6,101 nucleotides of DNA from Oscillospiraceae bacterium. Its GTDB lineage: Bacteria > Bacillota > Clostridia > Oscillospirales > Oscillospiraceae. Positions 1-6,005 of this stretch are shown here, piece after piece. Below the pieces are notes generated by a model. It did not search any database. It saw nothing but the letters and a program-made list of their open reading frames with translations, and was not told the origin of the DNA. A program made the position numbers and the translations under genes. The DNA is taken from assembly GCA_016296635.1 (NCBI GenBank), contig JAEDIZ010000121.1, positions 1-6,101 of the forward strand, read 5' to 3'. Positions within the stretch are counted from its first letter, which is position 1. Each line of letters starts with the position of its first letter.

Positions 1-194
1 GCATAAACACAGGATTTGCGAGGTATTTTAATCTACTTAAGTGTCAAAGATGAGAATATACACCTTTATTTCTTGCATTTCCAGACTTATTTTTCATAAA
101 TGTAATTTTCGACATCTTGCACAATCTGGTTTTTACGAAATTGTAAAAGTATCATAAAAATCGCTTTCTATTATTTTCATCTTTGAAAAAAAGT
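1..194. other. AT-rich intergenic region upstream of the ROK operon
   Basis: This stretch holds no convincing gene on either strand and is much richer in A and T than the coding DNA that follows. It ends in an A-tract (185-192) just upstream of the -35 box of the ROK promoter, which could act as an UP-like element. The short word TCATAAA occurs at 94-100 and 152-158, and a related CCATAAA lies on the minus strand at 207-201, so regulator sites may be present. A TTGACA lies on the minus strand at 47-42, but no good -10 box follows at the right spacing, so a divergent promoter is not supported. Confidence 0.6.
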
Positions 195-206
195 TTGACA
201 TTTATG
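95..206. repeat. Spaced 9-bp inverted repeat, possible operator pair
   Basis: CATAAATGT at 95-103 is exactly inverted as ACATTTATG at 198-206. The second copy overlaps the end of the -35 box (195-200) and the start of the spacer. The centres are about 103 bp apart, close to ten helical turns, as would suit a looping repressor; the ROK protein NagC of E. coli is known to work by looping between distant operators. In AT-rich DNA a 9-bp match of this kind can easily arise by chance, so this is only a candidate. Confidence 0.25.
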
Positions 207-223
207 GCATCGTATGATTTAAT
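195..223 (+). promoter_or_regulatory. Sigma-A type promoter of the ROK-CBM9 operon
   Basis: A perfect -35 box TTGACA lies at 195-200, followed by a 17-base spacer and the -10 box TTTAAT at 218-223, which matches TATAAT at five of six positions. A TG at 215-216, one base before the -10, makes it an extended -10 promoter. Transcription would start near 230, giving an untranslated leader of about 29 nt before the GTG start at 259. No other promoter of similar quality is seen ahead of the two plus-strand genes. The assignment rests on consensus match and position only. Confidence 0.75.
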
Positions 224-258
224 AATGGCACCTCAGAGAAAAAACAAATGTCAGGCAG

Positions 259-1527
259 GTGCTTATCATCGCCAGTTCTTATCAAGATTATAAATATTAC
301 CATATTTTGAATCTGATCAACAGCTCCGGCCCCATTAGCCGAACGGAGATTGCCGCCATCACCGACTACCGTAACGGTACCGTGGGTGAGTTTGTTAAGG
401 ATATGCTGGATCGTGGTCTGGTTGAAGAAACCGGCCGACTCTCCACGGGCAACGGACGCAGCCGCTCCATGCTTCAGGTTAGCAGCAGGGTCTGCGCCAT
501 AGGCCTATCCATCCGCCCCACCAAATATGTGGTCGTTTTGCAGCCTCTCAAGGGCGAGCCCATCGAGCAGATCGAGCAGAGCTTCCCGGAAACCGAAACG
601 CATGAGGCTTTGATCGCTCAGATCGTCGCGGTCATTACGGAGCTGATTGACCGTCACCGGGATCTGAATATCACCGGCATCGGTATTTCGCTGCCCTCCT
701 ACAACCCTGCCCTTTCGCTGCAGTTCACGCTTTCCGCCGCTTATCAGCATTTCAATGACTGGATCGTCATCGATATGGCAAACGCACTGGAATCCGCCAC
801 GCATATGCGCGTGATGGCCTTTTCTGCCGTCGGTCTGCCGGCAAAGGCAGAAAGCCTGTTTGGCGTTGCCAAGGGCTGTCGGAATTTCATCTGCATCGAA
901 TTGTCCAACGGCATCGGCTCGTCCATTTTCTGCAACGGCGAAACCGTCACTGGAAATGACAATATCGCCGGTCAGATCGGACATACCATTATCGACAACA
1001 TCGCCAACGGCAATACGATGTGCAAATGCGGCAAGGCCGGCTGTATGGAGCCCTCCTCCGCATGGCCCGGACTGCTTGGCAGCATCCTCAGTGCTGTCCG
1101 TTCCGGCGCATCTTCTCTTGCCTCCCCGCTTGTCATGGAAAAAGGCGAAAAAACGCTTGCCAGCGATCTTCGCCCCTTTATCGATGACGGTGACCAGCTC
1201 TGCTGCCACTACGTCAAGCGTGCCGCGACCAACATCGGCATCGCCATCGCCAACGCGATCAACCTGCTGAATCCGGAGCGCGTCGTGCTTTACGGATTCA
1301 TGCTGGAACTTGGAGACGTTTTTATCCGTCAGGTCACCTCCACGATTCGGGAAAAAGTGCTGTTCCTGTCTCGGAATTTCGACATTGTTCTCTCCGAGTC
1401 CTTTGAAACCATTCTGCCTCAGGGCGCAGCTGCAGAGGTCATGTCCGATTTCCTGCGCACCTCAGATTATCAGTGGGTCTACACCGTCGATCCGGCAGAG
1501 CTGGCCGAAAAAACGTCGCAAGCATAA
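259..1527 (+). CDS. ROK-family transcriptional regulator (NagC/XylR type), non-catalytic
   Basis: This 422-residue protein is a sugar-responsive transcription factor of the ROK family. Residues about 12-57 form the winged helix-turn-helix (KYYHILNLINSSGPISRTEI onward, ending in LDRGLVEETG), and residues from about 78 form the ASKHA-fold sugar-binding domain. Visible family marks are GIGIS at 140-144, NGIGSS at 217-222, AGQIGH at 237-242 and the zinc motif CKCGKAGCME at 255-264, with H242 as the fourth ligand. The position of the kinase aspartate (usual NDAN) reads SAVG at 189-192, and the usual AGEIGH glutamate is Q239, so sugar phosphorylation is not expected. The start is GTG at 259, because no in-frame ATG occurs before residue 49, inside the DNA-binding domain. 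The ribosome binding site is weak. It is the first gene of an operon with the CBM9-like gene and may repress its own promoter (inference). Its ligand cannot be read from the sequence. Confidence 0.93.
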   Translation: MLIIASSYQDYKYYHILNLINSSGPISRTEIAAITDYRNGTVGEFVKDMLDRGLVEETGRLSTGNGRSRSMLQVSSRVCAIGLSIRPTKYVVVLQPLKGEPIEQIEQSFPETETHEALIAQIVAVITELIDRHRDLNITGIGISLPSYNPALSLQFTLSAAYQHFNDWIVIDMANALESATHMRVMAFSAVGLPAKAESLFGVAKGCRNFICIELSNGIGSSIFCNGETVTGNDNIAGQIGHTIIDNIANGNTMCKCGKAGCMEPSSAWPGLLGSILSAVRSGASSLASPLVMEKGEKTLASDLRPFIDDGDQLCCHYVKRAATNIGIAIANAINLLNPERVVLYGFMLELGDVFIRQVTSTIREKVLFLSRNFDIVLSESFETILPQGAAAEVMSDFLRTSDYQWVYTVDPAELAEKTSQA

Positions 1528-1534
1528 AATCATC

Positions 1535-1541
1535 AAGGAGG
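1535..1541 (+). promoter_or_regulatory. Consensus ribosome binding site of the CBM9-like gene
   Basis: AAGGAGG lies seven bases before the ATG at 1549 and only eight bases after the ROK stop codon (TAA, 1525-1527). It fixes the start of the downstream gene. It contrasts with the weak site in front of the ROK gene, suggesting that the second protein is made in larger amounts from the shared transcript. Confidence 0.85.
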
Positions 1542-1548
1542 AATCACG

Positions 1549-2154
1549 ATGAAGCAGTATATTATTCCGCAAAAGCCCGCAGGAGAATCGCTCGATTGGA
1601 GCCGGATCCCCGCACTGTCTATCAGCGAGGTCGCATGGAACAAGCCCGCAGAGGGCATCGAAGCATGGGCGCAGCTCTGTTACGACAGCGAAAATCTCTA
1701 TGTGAAGCTGTCCGCAAAGGAGGCGCACGTCATATCCAACCGCACCGAGCCGCTCGATTTTCCGAATTTCGACTCCTGTCTGGAGTTTTTCCTCTCCCCT
1801 GTGGACGGGGACGGACGGTATTTTAATTTTGAGTGCAACCCCAACGCGCTGATTTTTCAGGGTCTCGGCCATAACGTGCAGGATCTGGTTCGGTTTATTC
1901 CACTGTTCCCGAACATCCACCCGGAAGTGGCCCGGACGGAGGACGGCTGGTTCGTGACCTATGCGATCACCCTCGCCTACATCACAGAGTTCTTTCCCGG
2001 TTTCCGCTTCTGCTCCGGCACGGTGATGCACGGCAATTTCTATAAGTGCGGTGACGACTGTCCCGTTCCCCACTACTATTCCTGGAACCCCATGACGATC
2101 GAAACGCCATGTTTCCATTATCCGCCGGATTTCGGAACGCTGGTTCTGGCGTGA
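1549..2154 (+). CDS. CBM9-like carbohydrate-binding domain protein, stand-alone and cytosolic
   Basis: This 201-residue protein is one single domain resembling the family 9 carbohydrate-binding module (CBM9-like, DOMON-type beta sandwich). Characteristic stretches are AQLCYDSENLYVKLSAKE (41-58), DSCLEFFLSP (75-84), YFNFECNPN (91-99), the tryptophan-containing strand DGWFVTYAI (132-140), and near the end GNFYKCGDD (162-170) followed by HYYSWNPM (175-182). Family 9 modules usually sit on secreted xylanases or other glycosidases. Here there is no signal peptide, no membrane segment and no catalytic domain, and the length covers little beyond the module, so the protein should stay in the cytoplasm. 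It lies 21 nt after the ROK gene and shares its transcript. It may bind or help process the sugar sensed by the ROK protein, but that is inference; no enzymatic activity can be read from it. Confidence 0.85.
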   Translation: MKQYIIPQKPAGESLDWSRIPALSISEVAWNKPAEGIEAWAQLCYDSENLYVKLSAKEAHVISNRTEPLDFPNFDSCLEFFLSPVDGDGRYFNFECNPNALIFQGLGHNVQDLVRFIPLFPNIHPEVARTEDGWFVTYAITLAYITEFFPGFRFCSGTVMHGNFYKCGDDCPVPHYYSWNPMTIETPCFHYPPDFGTLVLA

Positions 2155-2398
2155 TCACCCGGCCTTACGGAAGGAACTGCAGTATCCCAAATAAGAATTT
2201 GCATAGTCAGGCGCAGAAGTATCCTTTCTGTGTATTCCGCACAAATGGCGCACAATATGGTTTGATAGCCTCCATAGATACAAAAATCCAAACCCGATTC
2301 CCATCAGGAAAACGAGTTCGGATGCACCAGAAACCGTTTTTCATCGTCTCCTGCGTATGTTCCGCAGATTTCTGAATATCATAGAGCGCATGGCATAC
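2155..2398. other. Convergent spacer without a recognisable gene
   Basis: About 245 bases separate the CBM9-like stop codon from the terminator hairpin. Both strands contain short open frames, but none has a ribosome binding site, a good start codon or a recognisable protein. One minus-strand frame running through about 2380-2210 is open for roughly 60 codons and could be chance or a decayed remnant. No tRNA, small RNA promoter or long repeat is seen. It probably serves as a long 3' untranslated region of the ROK-CBM9 transcript. Confidence 0.5.
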
Positions 2399-2447
2399 AA
2401 AATGGCACGGGGCTGCATCTCAATGAAACGCGGCCACGTGCCGTTTT
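2399..2447. terminator. Bidirectional intrinsic terminator between convergent units
   Basis: Arms at 2404-2416 and 2430-2442 form a 13-pair GC-rich stem with one G-A mismatch (2410/2436) and one G-U pair (2414/2432), closing a 13-base loop. On the plus strand it is followed by GTTTT (2443-2447). On the minus strand it is followed by ATTTT, the complement of AAAAT at 2399-2403. It starts 23 bases after the lysR stop codon and lies between two genes reading towards each other, as expected for a shared terminator. The T-tracts are short, so efficiency is uncertain, and it lies about 250 bases after the CBM9-like gene on the other side. Confidence 0.7.
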
Positions 2448-2465
2448 CTGGTTCTGACAGAGTCA

Positions 2466-3374
2466 CTAATCAAGATATTGGTCGCTGAAGCTGGATAGAC
2501 GGATGCGGATCAGATTCAGAAGCCGGGGATCAATGTTTCCGCTTCTGCTTTGCAGGACGATGTTGGTTTCAAAAGCAGGCTCCATATACAGCAGGACGAA
2601 ATTTCCAAGGCGCATCATCCGGTCAATATCGGCGCGCTGCCTCAGATAGATATAATCGTCATGCTCGGACAGCGGTCTTGCAAAATAGAACTTGTCGTAG
2701 GCCCGCTGGGTTTTCAGCCGGACACCGTTTTGGCGGCACAGCTCCTCAAATCGCTGGGCGTAGGGACGGTTGGACTCCACGACAAAGGTCATGCCGTTAA
2801 AGTCTTCGATGGAAATGGACGTCTTCTGGCAGAGCGGACAGCCGGCGTTGACGATCGGGTGAAAGTGAAGGCGGGCAATCTGATATGTCTCATAGATGTC
2901 GTTGCGGATCAGTTCCTTCGTGCAGAGACGATAATCATAGTTGTTCTGCTCAAACAGGACCTCAAAACTGTCCTCCGTCGTCATCGGACGCAGTTCGATC
3001 TGCACGTTTTTGCTGTACAGCTCATTGTAATGATGCAGGATCTGTTCTACCTTACTGCCGAGCACCGACTCCATGGCCAGTAGATATTCCGGAGCTTCGC
3101 TCTGATTGTTGAAATCGGAGATGATGCGTTGGATCTCATTGGCGGAGGACACAATGTTCGTCATCTGGTCAACGATTGCCGTGCAGACCGGAGTCGGCAT
3201 AACGCCCTGAAAAGAACGCTGAAACAGCACACAGCCGAGCTCCTGCTCCACCTTTTTGACGGCTTTGCCGAGACCCTGCGGCGTGATACTCAGATGCTCC
3301 GCGGCCTTGGAAAGGCTTCGCGTCTTATAGACTTCAAGGATATATTCAATTTCCTCCGATCGCATACGATTCAT
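2466..3374 (-). CDS. LysR-family transcriptional regulator
   Basis: This protein of 302 residues (299 if started at the second Met) has the length and layout of a LysR-type regulator. The winged helix-turn-helix occupies residues about 5-64, with the family signature SLSKAAEHLSITPQGLGKAV at 20-39 followed by KKVEQELGCVLFQRS. A linker helix follows at about 65-92, and an effector-binding domain of two Rossmann-like lobes runs from about 95 to 295. Such proteins bind DNA as tetramers and respond to a small co-inducer, which cannot be identified here. It ends with TAG at 2466-2468. It lies downstream of the capA-transporter genes on the same strand, not divergently as is common for LysR regulators, and it has its own likely promoter. 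Control of capA and the transporter is plausible from position but unproven. Confidence 0.93.
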   Translation of the reverse strand: MNRMRSEEIEYILEVYKTRSLSKAAEHLSITPQGLGKAVKKVEQELGCVLFQRSFQGVMPTPVCTAIVDQMTNIVSSANEIQRIISDFNNQSEAPEYLLAMESVLGSKVEQILHHYNELYSKNVQIELRPMTTEDSFEVLFEQNNYDYRLCTKELIRNDIYETYQIARLHFHPIVNAGCPLCQKTSISIEDFNGMTFVVESNRPYAQRFEELCRQNGVRLKTQRAYDKFYFARPLSEHDDYIYLRQRADIDRMMRLGNFVLLYMEPAFETNIVLQSRSGNIDPRLLNLIRIRLSSFSDQYLD

Positions 3375-3385
3375 CTCCTATCCTT
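3375..3385 (-). promoter_or_regulatory. Double Shine-Dalgarno at lysR leaving two possible starts
   Basis: Reading the minus strand, AAGGA (3385-3381) is followed by TAGGAG (3380-3375) and then directly by the ATG at 3374. AAGGA stands six bases before this ATG and suits it. AGGAG touches the first ATG, so it can serve only the second in-frame ATG at 3365-3363, which it precedes by nine bases. The protein could therefore start at MNRMRSEE or at MRSEE; the helix-turn-helix is complete in both. Confidence 0.6.
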
Positions 3386-3394
3386 ACCGATGCC

Positions 3395-3423
3395 ATTATA
3401 CAGGACGGGGACAGTTTTTGCAA
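3395..3423 (-). promoter_or_regulatory. Probable promoter of the lysR gene
   Basis: On the minus strand a perfect -10 box TATAAT occupies 3400-3395, preceded by a 17-base spacer and by TTGCAA at 3423-3418, which matches the -35 consensus at four of six positions. Transcription would start near 3388, giving a leader of about 14 nt to the first lysR ATG. It lies in the gap between the transporter stop codon and lysR, so lysR should be expressed independently of the upstream genes. The -35 and most of the spacer lie inside a perfect inverted repeat, suggesting that a bound protein could block it. Confidence 0.65.
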
Positions 3424-3432
3424 ACTGTCCCC
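3407..3432. repeat. Perfect 11-bp inverted repeat over the lysR -35 region
   Basis: GGGGACAGTTT (3407-3417) and AAACTGTCCCC (3422-3432) are exact reverse complements around a TTGC centre. The element covers the -35 box and eleven of the 17 spacer bases of the lysR promoter. No T-tract follows on either strand, so it is not a normal intrinsic terminator, although read-through RNA from the transporter gene would fold it into a stable hairpin. It may be a repressor operator, an RNA processing or 3'-end stabilising hairpin, or one copy of a dispersed REP-like palindrome; palindromes with GGGGACAG arms seem familiar to me from other Firmicutes, but this is recollection and was not checked. Confidence 0.75.
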
Positions 3433-3438
3433 CACAGA

Positions 3439-4751
3439 TTACTGCTGCCTGTAAAGCGGCATTTTAGCCTTGTCTACATCCTTCAGAAGGAAGGTGCAGG
3501 CGATGGCCACGACGCCGAGAATTGCAGGAACGATGCCGATGGAAATGCTGATGCCGCGTACGACCTTTTCGACCTGTGCCAGACCGAGGGTCGCATCGAA
3601 CCGGTGGCGTCCAGAATCGCGCCGACACCATAGGAGGCAAAGCCGACGACGACCTTCAGTACGAACATACAGATGGAGTAGACCAGACCGGGAGAGTTGA
3701 CCTTGTTCTTCCATGCGCCGTAGTCGGACATGTCAGGCACAGCAGCCCAGATGCCGGCAAACGCGAAGGAGTTGCCAGCGCCCTGAATGATCTGATAAAT
3801 GACGGCGCCGGTGTAGCCGCCGATCAGGATAAGGAGCAGAGAAGCAACGATGTAGAGGGCAAAGCCCAGCAGCATCAGATGGCGCTTTTCATACTTCTTG
3901 GTGAAGGGAACGACTAGGAACAGCGCAGCGACGATACCAACGGCGCCGCCGATGGTGACAAGAGATGCAATCCATTCTGGATGCTGCAGGTTATACATAC
4001 AGTAGTAGGAGAAGAAGGTGCCGCCGAACACAGCCATGAAGTTCAGAAGGATCATCGAAATGATAATGCCCCAGAACGGCTTGTTGCCCTTGATGACCTT
4101 GATTCTTTCGCTGAAGGGGAGCTTTTCCTTCACAAGGCCGAAGCAGACAAAATAGCCGACAGCGATCAGAACCGCGAAGATGATGCCCATGACCAGCCAG
4201 CCCTTGGGCTCTTCGGTGCCGCCGAACTAGGTAACGGTGGACATGCAGACGGAGCCGATCAGAAGTGTCGCGGCGCTTTCGCCGATGTTTCTGGCAGAGG
4301 CGAGCTTGGAGCGTTCAATCGGTTCCTGCGTAACTGCAGAAGCAAGCGCGCCATAGTTCATACCGGTGATGGTGTTGAACACAGAGGCCTCCAGGAAATA
4401 GAAGACATAGGCCCAGATCAGCGTATGGCCGTTTGCCTGAACGATCGACGGGCAGAAGAATGCGAAAATAAAGGTAAGCGCCAGGGGGATCGTACCGTAG
4501 AGAATGTAGGGACGGTAGGTGCCGAACTTTGTCTTGGTCTTATCGGAGATGTTTGCCATGATGATATCCGTGACAGCATCCACGACACGGCCCCACATGA
4601 AAATGGCACCTGCTGTTTTTGCGTTAAGGAACAGACAGTTTGTAAAGAACACCAGCAGATACTGGGAGACTGTCTTGTTCGCCAGCTGCATACCCAGGCC
4701 GCCGAATCCATAACCGATTCGCTCCTTCAGGCCGACTTTCTTTTCTTCCAT
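3439..4751 (-). pseudogene. GPH-family sugar:cation symporter, broken by an in-frame TAG and a frameshift
   Basis: The reading frame starts at ATG 4751 with AAGGAG (4763-4758) six bases upstream. It encodes a 12-helix transporter of the glycoside-pentoside-hexuronide:cation symporter family within the major facilitator superfamily. Family marks are the loop after helix 2, VVDAVTDIIMANISDKTKTK, followed by FGTYRPYIL at about residues 57-85, and the late motif PDMSDYGAWKNK. Codon 175 is TAG (4229-4227); the same frame resumes with FGGTEEPKGWLV and runs on to about 3600. There one base is missing: minus-strand GGTTCG where GGTTTCG would keep the frame. The sequence continues in another frame as FDATLGLAQVEKVVRGIS to the TAA at 3441-3439. 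Repairing both lesions gives about 437 residues, normal for the family. As it stands, translation should stop after 174 residues, about five helices, which is unlikely to transport. Met188 (4190) has no visible ribosome binding site. The gene follows capA by 39 nt. A sequencing error could explain one lesion, but both are less likely to be errors. Confidence 0.88.
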
Positions 4752-4790
4752 ATTTCTCTCCTTCCAAAAATGGTGTGTTACTTCCGGGAC

Positions 4791-6005
4791 TTAATAGAAC
4801 GAAAACTCCTCGGGCGGGTTGTCATAGACAGACTTCGTGTCCTGCGTCAGGTCAAAGACAATTTCTGTCCCTTCCTCATTCCACTGGAACTCAAAGTCAA
4901 AGCCTGCCCGTTTTTCCCAATCCTGCAGATAGGCCACAACATCCGCGCCCTTGCCGTCCCGGGTAACGGGAGTGGGCTGCGCCTGATCGTTGATCCAGCA
5001 GGGAACGAAACCGCAGGAAACGATGCCATCCTTGCTGAACTCTGACTTTGCCATAATGGTGTTTCTGGAATGGTCTGCGAACGGATAGTTGGGAACCTTG
5101 CCGGGACGGATCATCTTGAAGATGTCATAATCCCACCACGGCTGGATACCGGACCAGCCATAGAAATCCGTGTGACGCTGTTTTGCGTTTTTCGCGTTCG
5201 GGTCCATGGCGCCGGTGACAGTGACGAAGTTGCCCAGACCGTAGAAGATGGGCTTGTTGCGATAGATCTCAATACTTGCCAGTGCATGCGTGTGCGCGGC
5301 GAGCACCATCTCTGCACCAACATCAATGGCATAGTGCATGATGTCCAGCTCGTACTGGTTCAGAAGGGGCTTGCCAGGGCTGCCGCTGTGGAAATAGACG
5401 ATGACGTTGTCGGCCCGCTTTTTCGCCGCCAGAATATCATCGACCATGTTCCGCTTGACGCGGGGGTCTGCCACGGTATAGATCGCCGTCGGAGATCCGC
5501 CGGGCTCCGCCCGGTCGTTGCAGTAGGCCGTGCCGACGCGGATATAGGCGCAGCCGGTCTTCATGATGGTGGCATAGCATTCCCGCGGGCCGGTGAGGTT
5601 GTAGTGAAGGAACGCAAATTTGATGCCGTTTCGCTCCAGAATCGCGGGCTTTCTGGCGCTCTCGTAATCCTTGCCTGCACCGCAGGTGGCAATGCCGTTT
5701 TGCTGGAAATACGCAATGGGATCCAGAATACCATACGCGCCCTGGTCGAAGCAGTGATTGCCGCCGATGGTGGCGACATCAATACCCGCATACTTGTAGG
5801 CGCGAAGGTTGTCCAGATCGCTGGCGGGTGCGGAATGCGATTCGGGATTGCGCCAGGAAGGACGGCTGATATGCGGGTCTTCCATGTTTGCAATCGCGAT
5901 GTCGGCAGCGCGGATCATGTCTTTGCTGTTCTCGAAGAACGATTCGGGATTCGGCGCATCAAGAATGACATCACCAAGTCCCAGGACGGTTGCTTTTGCT
6001 TCCAT
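4791..6005 (-). CDS. CapA-family metallophosphatase-like protein without signal peptide
   Basis: This 404-residue protein belongs to the CapA family (poly-gamma-glutamate capsule synthesis protein, calcineurin-like metallophosphoesterase fold). Metal-site motifs appear in the usual order: GDVIL at 11-15, NMEDPH at 40-45, GGNHCFDQG at 81-89, the single histidine in YFHSGSPG (H206), AAHTH at 236-240 and YGLGNFV at 255-261. Classical CapA reads HWG, GxHPH and SLGNF at the last three, so this is a divergent branch, but the likely metal ligands remain. Residues from about 290 form a family-specific C-terminal part. There is no signal peptide or membrane anchor, unlike Bacillus CapA, so it is probably cytosolic. 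AAGGAG at 6019-6014, eight bases before the ATG, supports the start. It is the first visible gene of an operon with the GPH symporter and no other capsule genes are present, so a role in polyglutamate synthesis is doubtful; hydrolysis of a phosphorylated or otherwise modified sugar is one guess. Confidence 0.85.
   Translation of the reverse strand: MEAKATVLGLGDVILDAPNPESFFENSKDMIRAADIAIANMEDPHISRPSWRNPESHSAPASDLDNLRAYKYAGIDVATIGGNHCFDQGAYGILDPIAYFQQNGIATCGAGKDYESARKPAILERNGIKFAFLHYNLTGPRECYATIMKTGCAYIRVGTAYCNDRAEPGGSPTAIYTVADPRVKRNMVDDILAAKKRADNVIVYFHSGSPGKPLLNQYELDIMHYAIDVGAEMVLAAHTHALASIEIYRNKPIFYGLGNFVTVTGAMDPNAKNAKQRHTDFYGWSGIQPWWDYDIFKMIRPGKVPNYPFADHSRNTIMAKSEFSKDGIVSCGFVPCWINDQAQPTPVTRDGKGADVVAYLQDWEKRAGFDFEFQWNEEGTEIVFDLTQDTKSVYDNPPEEFSFY

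Noticed and set aside
1..47. Divergent minus-strand promoter with TTGACA at 47-42
   Set aside because: The nearest TAAAAT (30-25) is only 11 bases away and no acceptable -10 box lies at 16-18 bases.
505..1209. Minus-strand open frame of 234 codons inside the ROK gene
   Set aside because: It is antisense to clear ROK motifs, with no recognisable protein and no ribosome binding site.
1462..2118. Minus-strand open frame of 218 codons over the CBM9-like gene
   Set aside because: It overlaps both plus-strand genes, including their junction and consensus ribosome binding site, and shows no domain.
2109..2375. 88-codon plus-strand frame running from the end of the CBM9-like gene into the spacer
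   Set aside because: It begins inside the CBM9-like coding sequence without a ribosome binding site and looks like no known protein.
3407..3432. Intrinsic terminator after the symporter gene
   Set aside because: The stem is strong but no T-tract follows on either strand; the position over the lysR promoter suits an operator or REP-like palindrome better.
3595..3606. Programmed -1 ribosomal frameshift in the symporter
   Set aside because: The site reads ACC GGT TCG on the minus strand, without a slippery heptamer, and the gene is already closed upstream by a TAG, so an indel is the simpler explanation.
3439..3714. Separate 91-residue minus-strand gene
   Set aside because: Only its last part (FDATLGLAQ onward) is protein-like, and it is the frameshifted C-terminus of the GPH symporter; the part upstream of about 3600 is out of frame.
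3981..5045. Long plus-strand open frame of 354 codons
   Set aside because: It runs antisense across the N-terminal part of the symporter and the end of capA, has no recognisable domain or ribosome binding site, and the opposite strand encodes clear family motifs.
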